This document shows positions 33,323-42,612 of a stretch of DNA of 64,000 bases, in pieces; within the stretch, counting starts at the first letter, position 1; each line of letters opens with the position of its first letter. The DNA comes from Mucilaginibacter daejeonensis (GTDB lineage: Bacteria; Bacteroidota; Bacteroidia; Sphingobacteriales; Sphingobacteriaceae): contig NZ_CP086068.1 in NCBI RefSeq assembly GCF_020783335.1, positions 496,001-560,000 of the forward strand, in the 5' to 3' direction. Made by a program: the position numbers and the translations under genes. The notes beneath the pieces are model-generated. The model did no database searches. It was not told the origin of the DNA and saw only the letters and a list, made by a program, of their open reading frames with translations.

Positions 33323-35029
33323 TTAAGCGGTCGCTTCTGCCTTTTTGTTATTTGCTTTTACCTGTTGCTCGGTGAATTTGCCCAGCGCCAAGTACTGCTC
33401 GTAGCGTTTATTGTAAAAGTCGGTGTTTGCTGTGTCGGGGAAATACTCCACGTCGAAACCGCCGCCCATGGCCGCCATCGCATCTTCTACTTTAGGATAG
33501 ATGCCTGCTACGGTAGCCGCGAACATTGCCGCACCCAAAGCGCAAGTATGTTCGAACTGGTGAATACGGATCGGCATTTGCAGTACATCGGCCATCATTT
33601 GCATAATGTAAGGCGACTTTTTAGCCACGCCACCGATACCGATGATGCCTTCTACCGGCACACCTTCGCTACGGAAACGCTCCACGATGTTGCGTGCACC
33701 AAAGCAAGTGGCTTCGGCCAATGCACGGAAAACACGTGGGGCATCGCTACCTAAGCCTAAACCGGTAATGGTACCTTTTAACAATTGGTTAGCATCAGGA
33801 GTACGACGGCCGTTGAACCAATCGATGGCCAGTTCGGCCTTCTCACTTAATGGTAATGTAGCGGCTTGTTTGCTCAGTTCCGGAATGATCTTATTCAGCA
33901 TTTCCTCCTTCAAGGCACCTGCGGTTTGCGCATCGATCACTGCAGAGTCGTTCAGCAGGTTTTGGATCGGCCAGGCGATCAGGTTCTTGAACCAGGCATA
34001 GGTATCGCCAAAGGCGCTTTGACCTGCTTCCAGGCCGGCCATGCCCGGGATCACGGAACCGTCCACTTGTCCGCAAATACCTTTTACCAGTTTGCCGTCC
34101 ATATCACGGTTAGGCGCTACCAATATATCGCAGGTCGAGGTACCCATCACCTTGCTCAGGTGATAAGGCTCGATCTGGCCACCAACGGCACCCATGTGAG
34201 CGTCGAAAGCGCCTACACCGATCAACACATCGGTGCTCAGGCCTAAACGCTCGGCCCACTCGGCACTCAGGTTGCCGGCCGATACGTCTGATGTGTAAGT
34301 GTCTTTATATAAACGGTCAGTAAAGCCATCTAACAATGGGTCAAGACTGGCGAAGAATTCATTTGGAGGTAAGCCACCGAACTCTTCGGCCCAAAGTGCC
34401 TTATGGCCTGATGAACAGCGTCCGCGTAACATCTGATCTGCATCGGTACCACCAGTTAGCAGGAAAGGTATCCAGTCGCAATGCTCTACCCATGAATAGA
34501 TGTTATTTCGAACCTTCTCGTCGGTACGTAAGATGTGCAGTAACTTAGCCCAGAACCATTCTGAAGAGTAGATACCACCTACATATTGCAGATAATTGGT
34601 GTCGAACTTGGTAGCATGCTCGTTGATCTCGGCTGCTTCGCGTACCGAGGTATGATCTTTCCAAAGCACGAACATGGCGCCCGGATGATGCTCAAATTCC
34701 GGCAACAAGGCTAACGGAACGCCAGCTTTATTCACCGCTACCGGTGTAGAGCCAGTAGTATCAACGGCTATACCTTTTACATTGGCGGCCACATCGGTAC
34801 CTGCTTTGGCCAGGCAATTCTTGATGGTGGTCTCTAATCCTTCTATATAGTCCAGAGGGTGCTGGCGAAACTGATCTTCAGCAGCATTGCAGTAAAGGCC
34901 CTTTTGCCAGCGTGGGTAATAAAATACAGATGAGGCCAGTTCCTTGCCATCGGCAGCGTTCACGATCACCGAGCGCACCGAGTCAGAACCGTAATCAACA
35001 CCTATCACATATTGAGGTTTATTGGTCAT
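33323..35029 (-). CDS. araB: L-ribulokinase
   Basis: FGGY-family kinase phosphorylating L-ribulose, 568 residues. The ATPase start YVIGVDYGSDSVRSVIVN is followed by AVDTTGSTPVAVN, the sugar-binding VEHCDWIPFLLTGG, GVGAFDAHMGAVGG with the catalytic Asp, MGTSTCDI, and a C-terminal GIIGIGGVAKKSPYIMQMMADV. It is the first gene of the operon; a promoter-like pair of boxes overlapped by a palindrome lies 46-80 bases upstream. Its regulator gene follows upstream on the same strand. Confidence 0.97.
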   Translation of the reverse strand: MTNKPQYVIGVDYGSDSVRSVIVNAADGKELASSVFYYPRWQKGLYCNAAEDQFRQHPLDYIEGLETTIKNCLAKAGTDVAANVKGIAVDTTGSTPVAVNKAGVPLALLPEFEHHPGAMFVLWKDHTSVREAAEINEHATKFDTNYLQYVGGIYSSEWFWAKLLHILRTDEKVRNNIYSWVEHCDWIPFLLTGGTDADQMLRGRCSSGHKALWAEEFGGLPPNEFFASLDPLLDGFTDRLYKDTYTSDVSAGNLSAEWAERLGLSTDVLIGVGAFDAHMGAVGGQIEPYHLSKVMGTSTCDILVAPNRDMDGKLVKGICGQVDGSVIPGMAGLEAGQSAFGDTYAWFKNLIAWPIQNLLNDSAVIDAQTAGALKEEMLNKIIPELSKQAATLPLSEKAELAIDWFNGRRTPDANQLLKGTITGLGLGSDAPRVFRALAEATCFGARNIVERFRSEGVPVEGIIGIGGVAKKSPYIMQMMADVLQMPIRIHQFEHTCALGAAMFAATVAGIYPKVEDAMAAMGGGFDVEYFPDTANTDFYNKRYEQYLALGKFTEQQVKANNKKAEATA

Positions 35030-35074
35030 GGTTAGCTGTTTAGCTATTAATTGTTAATTTGACGTTTAATGGGG

Positions 35075-35109
35075 TAAATGTAGATCTATTTGGTCAGCCG
35101 AACAAATAG
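35075..35109 (-). promoter_or_regulatory. araB promoter with overlapping operator-like palindrome
   Basis: On the minus strand TTTG (35103-35106) is followed after 20 bases by TACATTTA (35075-35082), close to TAnnTTTG. A 24-base imperfect palindrome at 35086-35109 (arms CTATTTGGTC and GAACAAATAG) pairs at 10 of 12 positions and covers the -33 box. A repressor bound there would block the promoter; AraR, encoded next door, is the obvious candidate. Confidence 0.6.
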
Positions 35110-35114
35110 TTGGT

Positions 35115-35822
35115 TTAGAAAAATTGCAGGTGCTCAGGGGTGATAATAAGGCTGAATATCTTATAAAGATTCTCTTTGTACTTGTCCTTATTAAGGGTGT
35201 AATAGTAAGCCCCTTTTTTCGACCCCAGCTTGTCTTTTTCGTCCAGTTTGATCAATAGCCCGGTCGATAACAGCTTGCGGCTGAAGTTCCTTTTATCAAA
35301 GTTGACCTCGTAGATGGCATCATACATGGCCTGGATCTGCGGCAGGGTGAATTTTTCGGGCAATAGTTCAAATACTACGGGGTGAAGGGCCGCTTTGTAT
35401 TGCAGGCGCTTTTTAGCGGCCTCTACCATCTCGTCATGATCAAAGATCAGCTTGGGTACTTTTTTGATCGGGAACCATTCGGCATGGTAGTCATGGCTAA
35501 GCTGCTGTTTGTAGTCAGCTATATCGATAAGTGCAAAATAGGCCACGCTGATCGTGCGTTCGTTGGTATCACGGTCAACAGCGCCGTAAGTGTGCAGTTG
35601 TTCCAGGTAAACGCCTTGCAGTCCGGTAAGGCGGTGCAGGATCCTGGCCGATGCATCATCAACGCTTTCGTCCTCCTCAACGTACCCGCCCATCAAGCTC
35701 CATTTATGCCTTTCAGGATCTATGGCCCTCTGTATCAGTAGTAACTTAAGTTCAGATCCATCAAATCCAAAAACGATACTATCTATGGCTACAGTAATAT
35801 GGGGAGCTTTCTTCTTATTCAT
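35115..35822 (-). CDS. araR: NUDIX-type transcriptional regulator of arabinose use (AraR-like)
   Basis: 235 residues: an N-terminal NUDIX fold (about 8-150) and a C-terminal winged helix (about 160-235; FTLPQIQAMYDAIYEV, FSRKLLSTGLLIKL). The NUDIX box is broken (GGYVEEDESVDDASARILHRL lacks the RE..EE core), so catalysis is unlikely and the fold probably binds a sugar. A NUDIX-family AraR controls L-arabinose genes in Bacteroides, and its place beside araBDA fits this. The gene ends six bases before the palindrome upstream of araB. Confidence 0.85.
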   Translation of the reverse strand: MNKKKAPHITVAIDSIVFGFDGSELKLLLIQRAIDPERHKWSLMGGYVEEDESVDDASARILHRLTGLQGVYLEQLHTYGAVDRDTNERTISVAYFALIDIADYKQQLSHDYHAEWFPIKKVPKLIFDHDEMVEAAKKRLQYKAALHPVVFELLPEKFTLPQIQAMYDAIYEVNFDKRNFSRKLLSTGLLIKLDEKDKLGSKKGAYYYTLNKDKYKENLYKIFSLIITPEHLQFF

Positions 35823-35844
35823 CAGTTCTATAAAACTTAACGAA

Positions 35845-35857
35845 TGTAATCATTACA
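35845..35857. promoter_or_regulatory. 13-base palindrome upstream of araR
   Basis: TGTAATCATTACA is a perfect palindrome 22 bases before the araR start. It could serve autoregulation; it differs from the palindrome upstream of araB. The surrounding 224-base gap to the EPS locus shows no gene. Confidence 0.3.
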
Positions 35858-36046
35858 GTTCTTAACAAAAAGTTATTGATGCGATCAGATGTTCGAACAC
35901 GCTTTCTAATCATATCCTAATAAATTCTTGCTAACATTACCCCAAGTGTGGAACACACGGCATTGAACTGGCACGATATTATATTAAAGCTACTAAAAGG
36001 TCGTAATTGTTTCGTATAATCGCACTCCTCGATCCGATAGATATTT

Positions 36047-36910
36047 ATGAAAATAGCCCATCTGATCCTGACTTACACCGATCCTAAATTAACGGAGAGG
36101 TTGATCAAGGTCTTAGCCCATCCGCAGTTCGACTTTTATATACATGTTGATCAAAAATTTAGCATCGAGCCCTATCTGTACCTCAAAAAATACCCCAATG
36201 TTTTCTTCATCAAAGATCGGGAAGATGTGCGTTGGGCAGGCTATAATACGATCAAAGCCACATTCAAATGCATACGAGAGATCGTGGCCAGCGGCATCCA
36301 GTACGGCTATATCAACTTTATGAGCGGTCAGGACTACCCTATACGTTCGGCTCAATATATCCTCGATTTTTTTGAGCGCAATAAGGGTAAGCAATTTATT
36401 GAATACCAAAGCATTGATAAAGATTGGATAGAGGCGCAGCCGCGTATTAGTCAATACCACCTCACTAACTTCAAATTCAAAGGCAAGCATCGTGTAGAAC
36501 GAGTGCTGAATATGATCACACCTAAGCGTAAACTACCCAATGATCTGGTGCCTTACGGAAAGGCCATGTTTTGGGTAATGGAGCCTGAGCGTGCGATGTA
36601 TGTGGTACGATATGTGGAAGAACATCCACGGTTGGACCGCTTTTTTCGTTTTACCTGGGGCAGCGATGAGTTCGTATTTCAAACGATATTAATGAATTCT
36701 GCACACCGGAACGAGTTAGTAAATGATGACCTCCGTTACATCGACTGGTCGGGCGGTGGGTCGCACCCCAAGGTATTAGATAAAAGCGACCTTGATAAGA
36801 TCCTGGCCTCTGACGACCTGTTCATCCGTAAAGTAAATTCAAAAGTGAGCGGCGAACTGCTGGACGCCCTCGATCAACATATTTTAGCTACTCCATCTGC
36901 CAAGACCTGA
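36047..36910 (+). CDS. GT14 beta-1,6-N-acetylglucosaminyltransferase-like enzyme, copy 1
   Basis: 287 residues of the core-2/I-branching (GT14) family. It starts MKIAHLILTYTDPKLTERL, then has FDFYIHVDQK, VRWAGYNTIKAT, FMSGQDYPIRS and a late TWGSDEFVFQTILMNS with the catalytic acid region and LRYIDWSGGGSHPKV. It adds a sugar, often GlcNAc or xylose, in glycan synthesis. It is the first gene of the EPS locus and a paralogue of the gene at 48580, with the same motif order. The cupin gene follows four bases later. Confidence 0.87.
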   Translation: MKIAHLILTYTDPKLTERLIKVLAHPQFDFYIHVDQKFSIEPYLYLKKYPNVFFIKDREDVRWAGYNTIKATFKCIREIVASGIQYGYINFMSGQDYPIRSAQYILDFFERNKGKQFIEYQSIDKDWIEAQPRISQYHLTNFKFKGKHRVERVLNMITPKRKLPNDLVPYGKAMFWVMEPERAMYVVRYVEEHPRLDRFFRFTWGSDEFVFQTILMNSAHRNELVNDDLRYIDWSGGGSHPKVLDKSDLDKILASDDLFIRKVNSKVSGELLDALDQHILATPSAKT

Positions 36911-36914
36911 TCCC

Positions 36915-37289
36915 ATGGCATACTTAATAGATATTCCCACTTTTAGCGACGAGCGCGGCAACCTTACCGTGTTGGATGATAAGATCCCGTTCCAGATCAA
37001 GCGTTTATTTTACATCTACGGGGTCGACAACTCTGCTCGTGGAGGCCACCGTCACCATCAGACCGTGCAAGCCGCCATTTGCATACAAGGACGATGTTCC
37101 ATCATTAATGATGATGGTGATAAGGAGGAACGTTACGAACTGGATGAACCTCGCAAGTGCCTGATCCTGGAGACCAAGGATTGGCATGTGATGACCGATT
37201 TTAGCGCCGATGCTATCTTGCTGGTATTGGCAAGCACGAACTTTGATCCTGCCGACTACATTTTCACACCGTACGAGCACAATTCATGA
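36915..37289 (+). CDS. FdtA/QdtA-type sugar 3,4-ketoisomerase
   Basis: Single-domain cupin of 124 residues. It isomerises dTDP-4-keto-6-deoxyglucose to the 3-keto form on the way to 3-amino-3,6-dideoxy sugars. Marks are [12 protein letters not shown], the active-site [15 protein letters not shown] (His45, His47, His48), and [16 protein letters not shown] near the end. The stop overlaps the next start by four bases. FdtA (galacto) and QdtA (gluco) forms cannot be separated by eye. Confidence 0.87.
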   Translation: MAYLIDIPTFSDERGNLTVLDDKIPFQIKRLFYIYGVDNSARGGHRHHQTVQAAICIQGRCSIINDDGDKEERYELDEPRKCLILETKDWHVMTDFSADAILLVLASTNFDPADYIFTPYEHNS

Positions 37290-38374
37290 TCGCTTACGAG
37301 AATCTTCACGAACTGAATAAGCCTTTTGTTGAGCGTTTCAAACAGGAGTTCGATGCTTTTTTGGATTCAGGTTGGTATATTTTAGGTAAGAGCGTAAGCC
37401 GATTTGAAGAAGAGTACGCCGCATGGAACGGTTCGGCATACTGTGTTGGCCTGGCCAATGGGCTCGATGCGCTCACGCTGGCCCTCAAGGCGTATGATCT
37501 GGAGCCTGGCAGTGAGGTGATCGTGCCTTCGAATACCTACATAGCCACCATACTTTCTATACTCAATAATGGGTTGGTGCCTGTATTGGTGGAGCCTGAT
37601 ATACGGACCTACAACATCGATCCGCAGTTGATCAAAAAGGCTATAACTCCACGCACCAAAGCGATCATGGTGGTACACCTTTACGGTAAATGCTGTGAAA
37701 TGGAAGCCATAACGGCTATAAGTAAGCAGCATGACCTGATCCTGATCGAGGATTGTGCCCAGGCTCATGGCGCGGCTTTGAACGGACGTAAGACCGGCAC
37801 GTTCGGTCACTTTGGTGCCTTTAGCTTTTACCCGACCAAAAATTTGGGAGCTTTAGGCGATGCCGGCGCTGTGACCACTAACAATGCCGAACTGGCTGGT
37901 GTGATGCGGCAGTTACGTAACTACGGCTCCAGTGTGAAATATCATAATGAGAGGATCGGTACCAATTCGCGCCTTGATGAATTGCAGGCCGCGTTCCTGA
38001 GCATCAAGCTGAAAGCCATTGATGCGATCAATGATCATAAGCGCGAACTTGCTGCCTTGTACCTGCAAGGTTTGAATGATCATGTGATCAAACCGGTGGT
38101 TCAGGAAGGATATCATGATGTGTATCACATCTTCAATATCAGGCATGACCGTCGCGATGAATTGAAGGCTCACCTGCTGCAAAAGGGTATCGGTACCGAG
38201 ATACATTACCCTGTTGCTCCACATCAGCAACAGGCTTTAAGTAAGGCGCTTATCGATCAAGAATTCCCGATTTCGGCGGAGATACATCGCACCACTTTGA
38301 GCTTGCCATGCTCATACTGGCACACGCCTGGACAGGTAGAAAAGGTGATCGATGCGGTCAACGCTTTTGGATAA
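37286..38374 (+). CDS. DegT/DnrJ/EryC1-type sugar aminotransferase
   Basis: PLP enzyme of 362 residues that would aminate the 3-keto sugar made by the preceding gene (FdtB/QdtB type). Marks are [15 protein letters not shown] (about 55-69), [17 protein letters not shown] with Asp156 for the PLP ring nitrogen, [16 protein letters not shown] with Schiff-base Lys185, and [12 protein letters not shown]. It is translationally coupled to the cupin gene. Product: probably dTDP-3-amino-3,6-dideoxy-hexose. Confidence 0.92.
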   Translation: MIAYENLHELNKPFVERFKQEFDAFLDSGWYILGKSVSRFEEEYAAWNGSAYCVGLANGLDALTLALKAYDLEPGSEVIVPSNTYIATILSILNNGLVPVLVEPDIRTYNIDPQLIKKAITPRTKAIMVVHLYGKCCEMEAITAISKQHDLILIEDCAQAHGAALNGRKTGTFGHFGAFSFYPTKNLGALGDAGAVTTNNAELAGVMRQLRNYGSSVKYHNERIGTNSRLDELQAAFLSIKLKAIDAINDHKRELAALYLQGLNDHVIKPVVQEGYHDVYHIFNIRHDRRDELKAHLLQKGIGTEIHYPVAPHQQQALSKALIDQEFPISAEIHRTTLSLPCSYWHTPGQVEKVIDAVNAFG

Positions 38375-38459
38375 AAAAGCCTATACCGCACAAAAAATAA
38401 ACCCTAACACTATTTTTGACGTATAAATGTATTTGAGTAATTTCCGCTCTTAAAACAGG

Positions 38460-38467
38460 TATATTTG
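38460..38467 (+). promoter_or_regulatory. -7 box before the EPS export genes
   Basis: TATATTTG matches TAnnTTTG, 31 bases before the ATG at 38499. TTTG at 38432-38435 is 24 bases upstream, a little far. The 120-base gap before it is the largest in this gene run, so a second transcript probably starts here. Confidence 0.5.
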
Positions 38468-38498
38468 CTTGAAGTAATATGCCCGCAAACAACACTTG

Positions 38499-39230
38499 AT
38501 GAACAAAACATCTACACTTGTTTTAGTACTGTTACTAAGTGTGATCACTATCTCTAACAAAGTGATGGCACAAAGCTCGATCATACCTGATATCAATGAG
38601 GCCTATCTGGAAAAGCTCATTGCTACGGCTAAGGTCAATTATCCGCATTTACGGTCATTGCAAAGCCGTGTGGAGATCGCTAAAGGCAATATCGGCCGCG
38701 CCCGGTTGTCATACCTTGACGCATTGACGTTCTCATACGTTTATCAGCCAAAGACCACCTTCAATCTTAACGCATTGCAGCCAGGCAATACCGATGGGTC
38801 GTTAGCCGGTACTAATAACCGTACCAGCTTGTTCAGCGGTACGCAGTTCGGTCTGTTCTTTAACCTGGGGTCTTACCTACAAAAGCCATTCGCGGTAAGG
38901 CAGTCCAAACAAGAGCTGGCCATTGCCAATAACGAGATCCAGGAATATACGCTTACACTCACCACCCAGGTACGCAAGCGTTATTACCAGTACATACAGC
39001 GTTTGGGTGCATTGAAGCTGCAATCGCAAGCTACCATTGATGCGCAGAACGTACTGAAGGATATACGCTACCGTTTCGAAAAAGGGGAGGAGACCCTCGA
39101 CAATTATAACAAAGCGCGCATCACGCTTGTGCAACAGAACCAGACCAAGATCACGGCCGAGGCCGATCTTTTTTTGGCCAAGGCCGATCTGGAGGAGTTG
39201 CTGGGCGATAGATTAGAAAATATCAAATAA
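38499..39230 (+). CDS. Half-length TolC-family outer membrane protein in the EPS locus
   Basis: 243 residues with a signal peptide (MNKTSTLVLVLLLSVITISNKVMAQ). The mature part has one TolC-type repeat: helices with LRSLQSRVEIAKGNIGRARLSYLDAL (given in part), an aromatic beta segment (FSYVYQPKTTFNLN, GTQFGLFFNLGSYL), and a long helix ending AEADLFLAKADLEELLGDRL. Typical TolC proteins are 420-480 residues with two repeats, so this is half size. The stop codon overlaps the Wzc-like start (TAATG). In this place most EPS loci carry a Wza-type outer membrane channel, which is absent here. Confidence 0.8.
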   Translation: MNKTSTLVLVLLLSVITISNKVMAQSSIIPDINEAYLEKLIATAKVNYPHLRSLQSRVEIAKGNIGRARLSYLDALTFSYVYQPKTTFNLNALQPGNTDGSLAGTNNRTSLFSGTQFGLFFNLGSYLQKPFAVRQSKQELAIANNEIQEYTLTLTTQVRKRYYQYIQRLGALKLQSQATIDAQNVLKDIRYRFEKGEETLDNYNKARITLVQQNQTKITAEADLFLAKADLEELLGDRLENIK

Positions 39231-41398
39231 TGGATCTAAGTAGTTTTTTGAAACTTTTGTTACGGCACAAGTACACGCTTATCGTTGTACCACTGGCAGC
39301 CGTGATCATTACTTATTTCCTGGTGCGCAATCAGCCCGATTCGTACATGTCCAGTACGCAGCTAGCCACGGGCATCGTAGATCAAACTCAAAAAGGACTT
39401 AACTCGTCAGAGACCTTGCAGGATGCGCAGGTAAGTCAGCAGTTCAGCAACCTGACCGCCATGCTGCGGTCTAAAAAAATGTTAGATCAGGTATCATACC
39501 TGCTCATGATCCATGACCTGTCTGAACCTGCGCCTTACCGTAAGCCGAGCAAACTGATGCTTGGGCTCAACGCGAGCGCCAGGGCACATGCATTAAGCTT
39601 ATTTAAAGAATATTATAGCAAACGACGTTCATTGTCCTTGTTTGACCCTGATCAAAAAGGATTGCATGACCTATTGGCATCAATGAATTACGATGACCAA
39701 TCTTTATCGAACAAGTTGACCGTTTACCGCGATGGTAACAGTGATTTCATTGTGGTGCAATACGAGTCGGAGAACCCATATATGTCCGCCATGGTGGTGA
39801 ACGACCTGTGTAAGGAGTTCATTACTTACTACACTTACCTGGTAAAAGAGAACCAACGCAAGGCGGTCGACTTTTATAGCGAACTGTTGCAGAATAAACA
39901 GGATACGCTCAACAAACGCCTGGACCAACTGAAAGACTACAAGATCAAGAACCGGGTACTGAGCTTGAGCGAACAGGCAAAATCATTATATGGACAGGTG
40001 TCAGATTTTGAGACCCGCCGTGAGCAAGCCGACAAGGATGCGATAGCTTACAAGGCGGCCATTGATAACATTGATAGCCAATTTGACCCAGCCGACCGCC
40101 GCTATGTGGAAAGCTCGATGGTGCGCATCAACCAACAATTGCTGAACACACGTACCCAGTTGGAGACCGTGAACGATCAGTACGTACAAAGTGGCTTTGA
40201 TGAGTCATATCAAAAGAAGATCGACTCGCTTACCCGTGTGATAGCCGGGCAGATCAGTCGTGCGTCTGACAAGTACATCGTTAATCCAATGGTGAACAAG
40301 CAGGCCTTGATCCAGCAAAAACTTACCTTGCAGATCCAGTATGATCTGGCCAATAGCAGCAAGTATTCCATACAAAAAGAGCTGGTACGCCTGAACGAAC
40401 GTTTGACCAAGCTGGTGCCTCACGAAGCAGTAGTTCAGGCGGATGAGAGCGCCATACAGATCGCCCGCGACGAGTACATGGACGTGTTGGAAAAATACAA
40501 CCAGACCCGCCTGGAATCGAACTATTCGGTACTGTTGAGGCAATTAGAAACTGCCATGCCGGGTGCCGCGCAGCCATCTAAAAAGATGTTGCTGGTGATC
40601 ATTAGCGGTGTGGTGAGCTTTATGTTCTGTGTATTGGTACTGTTCGTGCTGTTCTACCTGGACAATACCATTAAGGTACCACGCGATCTGGCCAACGCTA
40701 CCAAGACGCCGGTGTTAGGTTACCTGAACCGTTTAGAAGGGGAATCGCTCAACCTGCGTGACCTTTGGATGGACGGACGTGGCGGGCCCGACGGTAAGAA
40801 CTTTACCAACCTGATGCAGGCCATCAGATATGAGATCGATGCCGAATTGCATGGCAAAAAGATATTAGTGATCAATAGCCTGGCCAAGGATGAAGGCAAG
40901 ACCTTTTTCGCACTGAACCTGGCTTATGCTTACTCATTAGTGAACAAACGCGTGTTGCTGATCGATGGCGACTTTACCCACCCAGATATTACCAAAGCGG
41001 TAAAAGCTCAATACTTTTTCGAAGATTACTTCAATTGTGGCATGCAGGAAGGTGACCTTTCGGGTGCGTCTACCATTACGGTGCTGGGTAACAAAGGCAA
41101 AGATGTGTCCTTGTTCCAGGTTGGGGCCGAGGAGGATGTAAGGCACGAGCTTGATCAGTTGAAGCATATTTACGATATCATCATTATCGAAGCACCGGCA
41201 TTGAACGCCCTCAACCGCTCTAAAGAGTGGGTGAAGATATCAGATAAAGTGTTGACCGTGCTTAAAGCCGGCCAGGCACTTAAGGAGAATAAAAAAGTAC
41301 ACATCAACTACCTGAAAGGCCTCAATGGCAAATTCATGGGTTGGGTGTTAAATGAGGTAGATAAAGGTAACTTACCGGCAACCGAGCAGCAGGCGTAA
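39230..41398 (+). CDS. Wzc/GumC-like polysaccharide copolymerase with degenerate kinase domain
   Basis: 722 residues controlling EPS chain length and export. Membrane helices lie at about 12-31 and 455-478 and enclose a large periplasmic coiled-coil domain. The cytoplasmic end is a BY-kinase-like P-loop domain: AKDEGKT (Walker A, about 550-556), VLLIDGDFTHPD (Walker A', near 577) and DIIIIEAPAL (Walker B, near 649) with Glu for the usual Asp. No tyrosine cluster closes the protein (end ATEQQA), so autophosphorylation as in Wzc is doubtful. It begins inside the stop of the half-TolC gene. Confidence 0.87.
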   Translation: MDLSSFLKLLLRHKYTLIVVPLAAVIITYFLVRNQPDSYMSSTQLATGIVDQTQKGLNSSETLQDAQVSQQFSNLTAMLRSKKMLDQVSYLLMIHDLSEPAPYRKPSKLMLGLNASARAHALSLFKEYYSKRRSLSLFDPDQKGLHDLLASMNYDDQSLSNKLTVYRDGNSDFIVVQYESENPYMSAMVVNDLCKEFITYYTYLVKENQRKAVDFYSELLQNKQDTLNKRLDQLKDYKIKNRVLSLSEQAKSLYGQVSDFETRREQADKDAIAYKAAIDNIDSQFDPADRRYVESSMVRINQQLLNTRTQLETVNDQYVQSGFDESYQKKIDSLTRVIAGQISRASDKYIVNPMVNKQALIQQKLTLQIQYDLANSSKYSIQKELVRLNERLTKLVPHEAVVQADESAIQIARDEYMDVLEKYNQTRLESNYSVLLRQLETAMPGAAQPSKKMLLVIISGVVSFMFCVLVLFVLFYLDNTIKVPRDLANATKTPVLGYLNRLEGESLNLRDLWMDGRGGPDGKNFTNLMQAIRYEIDAELHGKKILVINSLAKDEGKTFFALNLAYAYSLVNKRVLLIDGDFTHPDITKAVKAQYFFEDYFNCGMQEGDLSGASTITVLGNKGKDVSLFQVGAEEDVRHELDQLKHIYDIIIIEAPALNALNRSKEWVKISDKVLTVLKAGQALKENKKVHINYLKGLNGKFMGWVLNEVDKGNLPATEQQA

Positions 41399-41421
41399 AC
41401 TACATTCATGAACTAACGGAT

Positions 41422-42609
41422 ATGACAGTGTTGAATGTGATATGGATAGTGTTTCAGGTATTGATCGGCTACAACCTGGTGCTGCCTATCTTTTTGTATC
41501 TGCTCTACAGCATCAAGAAAAAGCCGCAGTTAACACCTCTCGAACCTGCTGAGGCCGATTACGCTATTATTGTGACCGCGTACGAATGGGTTGGCTCTAT
41601 CCCCGAGGTGGTCAACTCCTTACTGGCGCTTGATCACAGCAACTACCTGATCTATGTGGTGGCCGATAAGTGCGACATCAGTGGTTTGCACTTCGACGAT
41701 GAACGGGTGATCATTCTACGCCCTGAGGAGACGCTTGCCGGCAACGTGCGCTCGCACTTTTATGCCATACAACGCTTTAAACGCCCACATGAACGCCTGA
41801 CCATCATTGATAGCGATAACATGGTCGATCCATCATACCTGACCGAGCTCGATAAAATGTTCGCTCAAGGTTTTAAGGCAGTACAAGGTATCCGTGAGGC
41901 CAAGAATTTAGATACCACCTATGCCTGTCTGGATGGTGCACGTGATATATACTATCATTTTTACGATGGCAAGGTCCTGTTCGGTGTAGGGTCATCGGCC
42001 ACGTTGGCCGGCTCGGGTATGGCTTTCACCACCGCGCTGTACCGCCAATGCCTGGAAGGACGTGATGTAAGCGGCGCCGGTTTTGATAAGGTGTTACAGG
42101 CCGCCATCCTCAATCAAGACAAACGCATAGCTTTCGCCGAGAAAGCGGTAGTTTATGATGAAAAGACAACGCACTCTGAGCAGTTGGTGAAACAACGTGC
42201 GCGCTGGATCAATACCTGGTTCAAGTACTTTAAATACGGTTTTACATTAGTGGGCCGCTCGGTCGGTAATTTTAGCCTCAACCAGTTCCTGTTCGGGCTG
42301 ATCTTATTGAGGCCACCACTTTTTATCTTTTTGATACTGGCCGTATTTTGCATGCTGGCCAATGTGTTCATTAATGCATGGGGTGTGGTATTATGGCTGG
42401 CCGGTTTTGTATTATTTGTGTTGGGCTTTTACCTGGCACTGGCCAAGTCGCCTACCGATGCCAGGATATGGCGCTCATTGGTCAATATTCCAAAATTCAT
42501 TTATTTCCAGGTGCTGTCGTTGTTGAAGGTTCGTAAGGCCAATCAGCACTCGGTAGCCACACGCGGCTCGGCCGACCCGGTTCCCCCTAATAACAACAAC
42601 GAAAGATAA
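41422..42609 (+). CDS. Membrane family 2 glycosyltransferase
   Basis: 395 residues: an N-terminal membrane helix (about 5-28), a GT-A domain (DYAIIVTAYEW, LIYVVADKCD, IIDSDNMVDPSYL with the DSD metal motif, a KARAR-like VKQRARWINTWF region in place of QxxRW), and two to three C-terminal helices at about 288-345. This is the processive-type layout seen in cellulose/hyaluronan synthase relatives and in single-step membrane transferases. The proline/asparagine-rich tail is unusual but short. It lies 24 bases after the Wzc-like gene and just before a 49-residue membrane protein gene. Confidence 0.85.
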   Translation: MTVLNVIWIVFQVLIGYNLVLPIFLYLLYSIKKKPQLTPLEPAEADYAIIVTAYEWVGSIPEVVNSLLALDHSNYLIYVVADKCDISGLHFDDERVIILRPEETLAGNVRSHFYAIQRFKRPHERLTIIDSDNMVDPSYLTELDKMFAQGFKAVQGIREAKNLDTTYACLDGARDIYYHFYDGKVLFGVGSSATLAGSGMAFTTALYRQCLEGRDVSGAGFDKVLQAAILNQDKRIAFAEKAVVYDEKTTHSEQLVKQRARWINTWFKYFKYGFTLVGRSVGNFSLNQFLFGLILLRPPLFIFLILAVFCMLANVFINAWGVVLWLAGFVLFVLGFYLALAKSPTDARIWRSLVNIPKFIYFQVLSLLKVRKANQHSVATRGSADPVPPNNNNER

Positions 42610-42612
42610 GCA

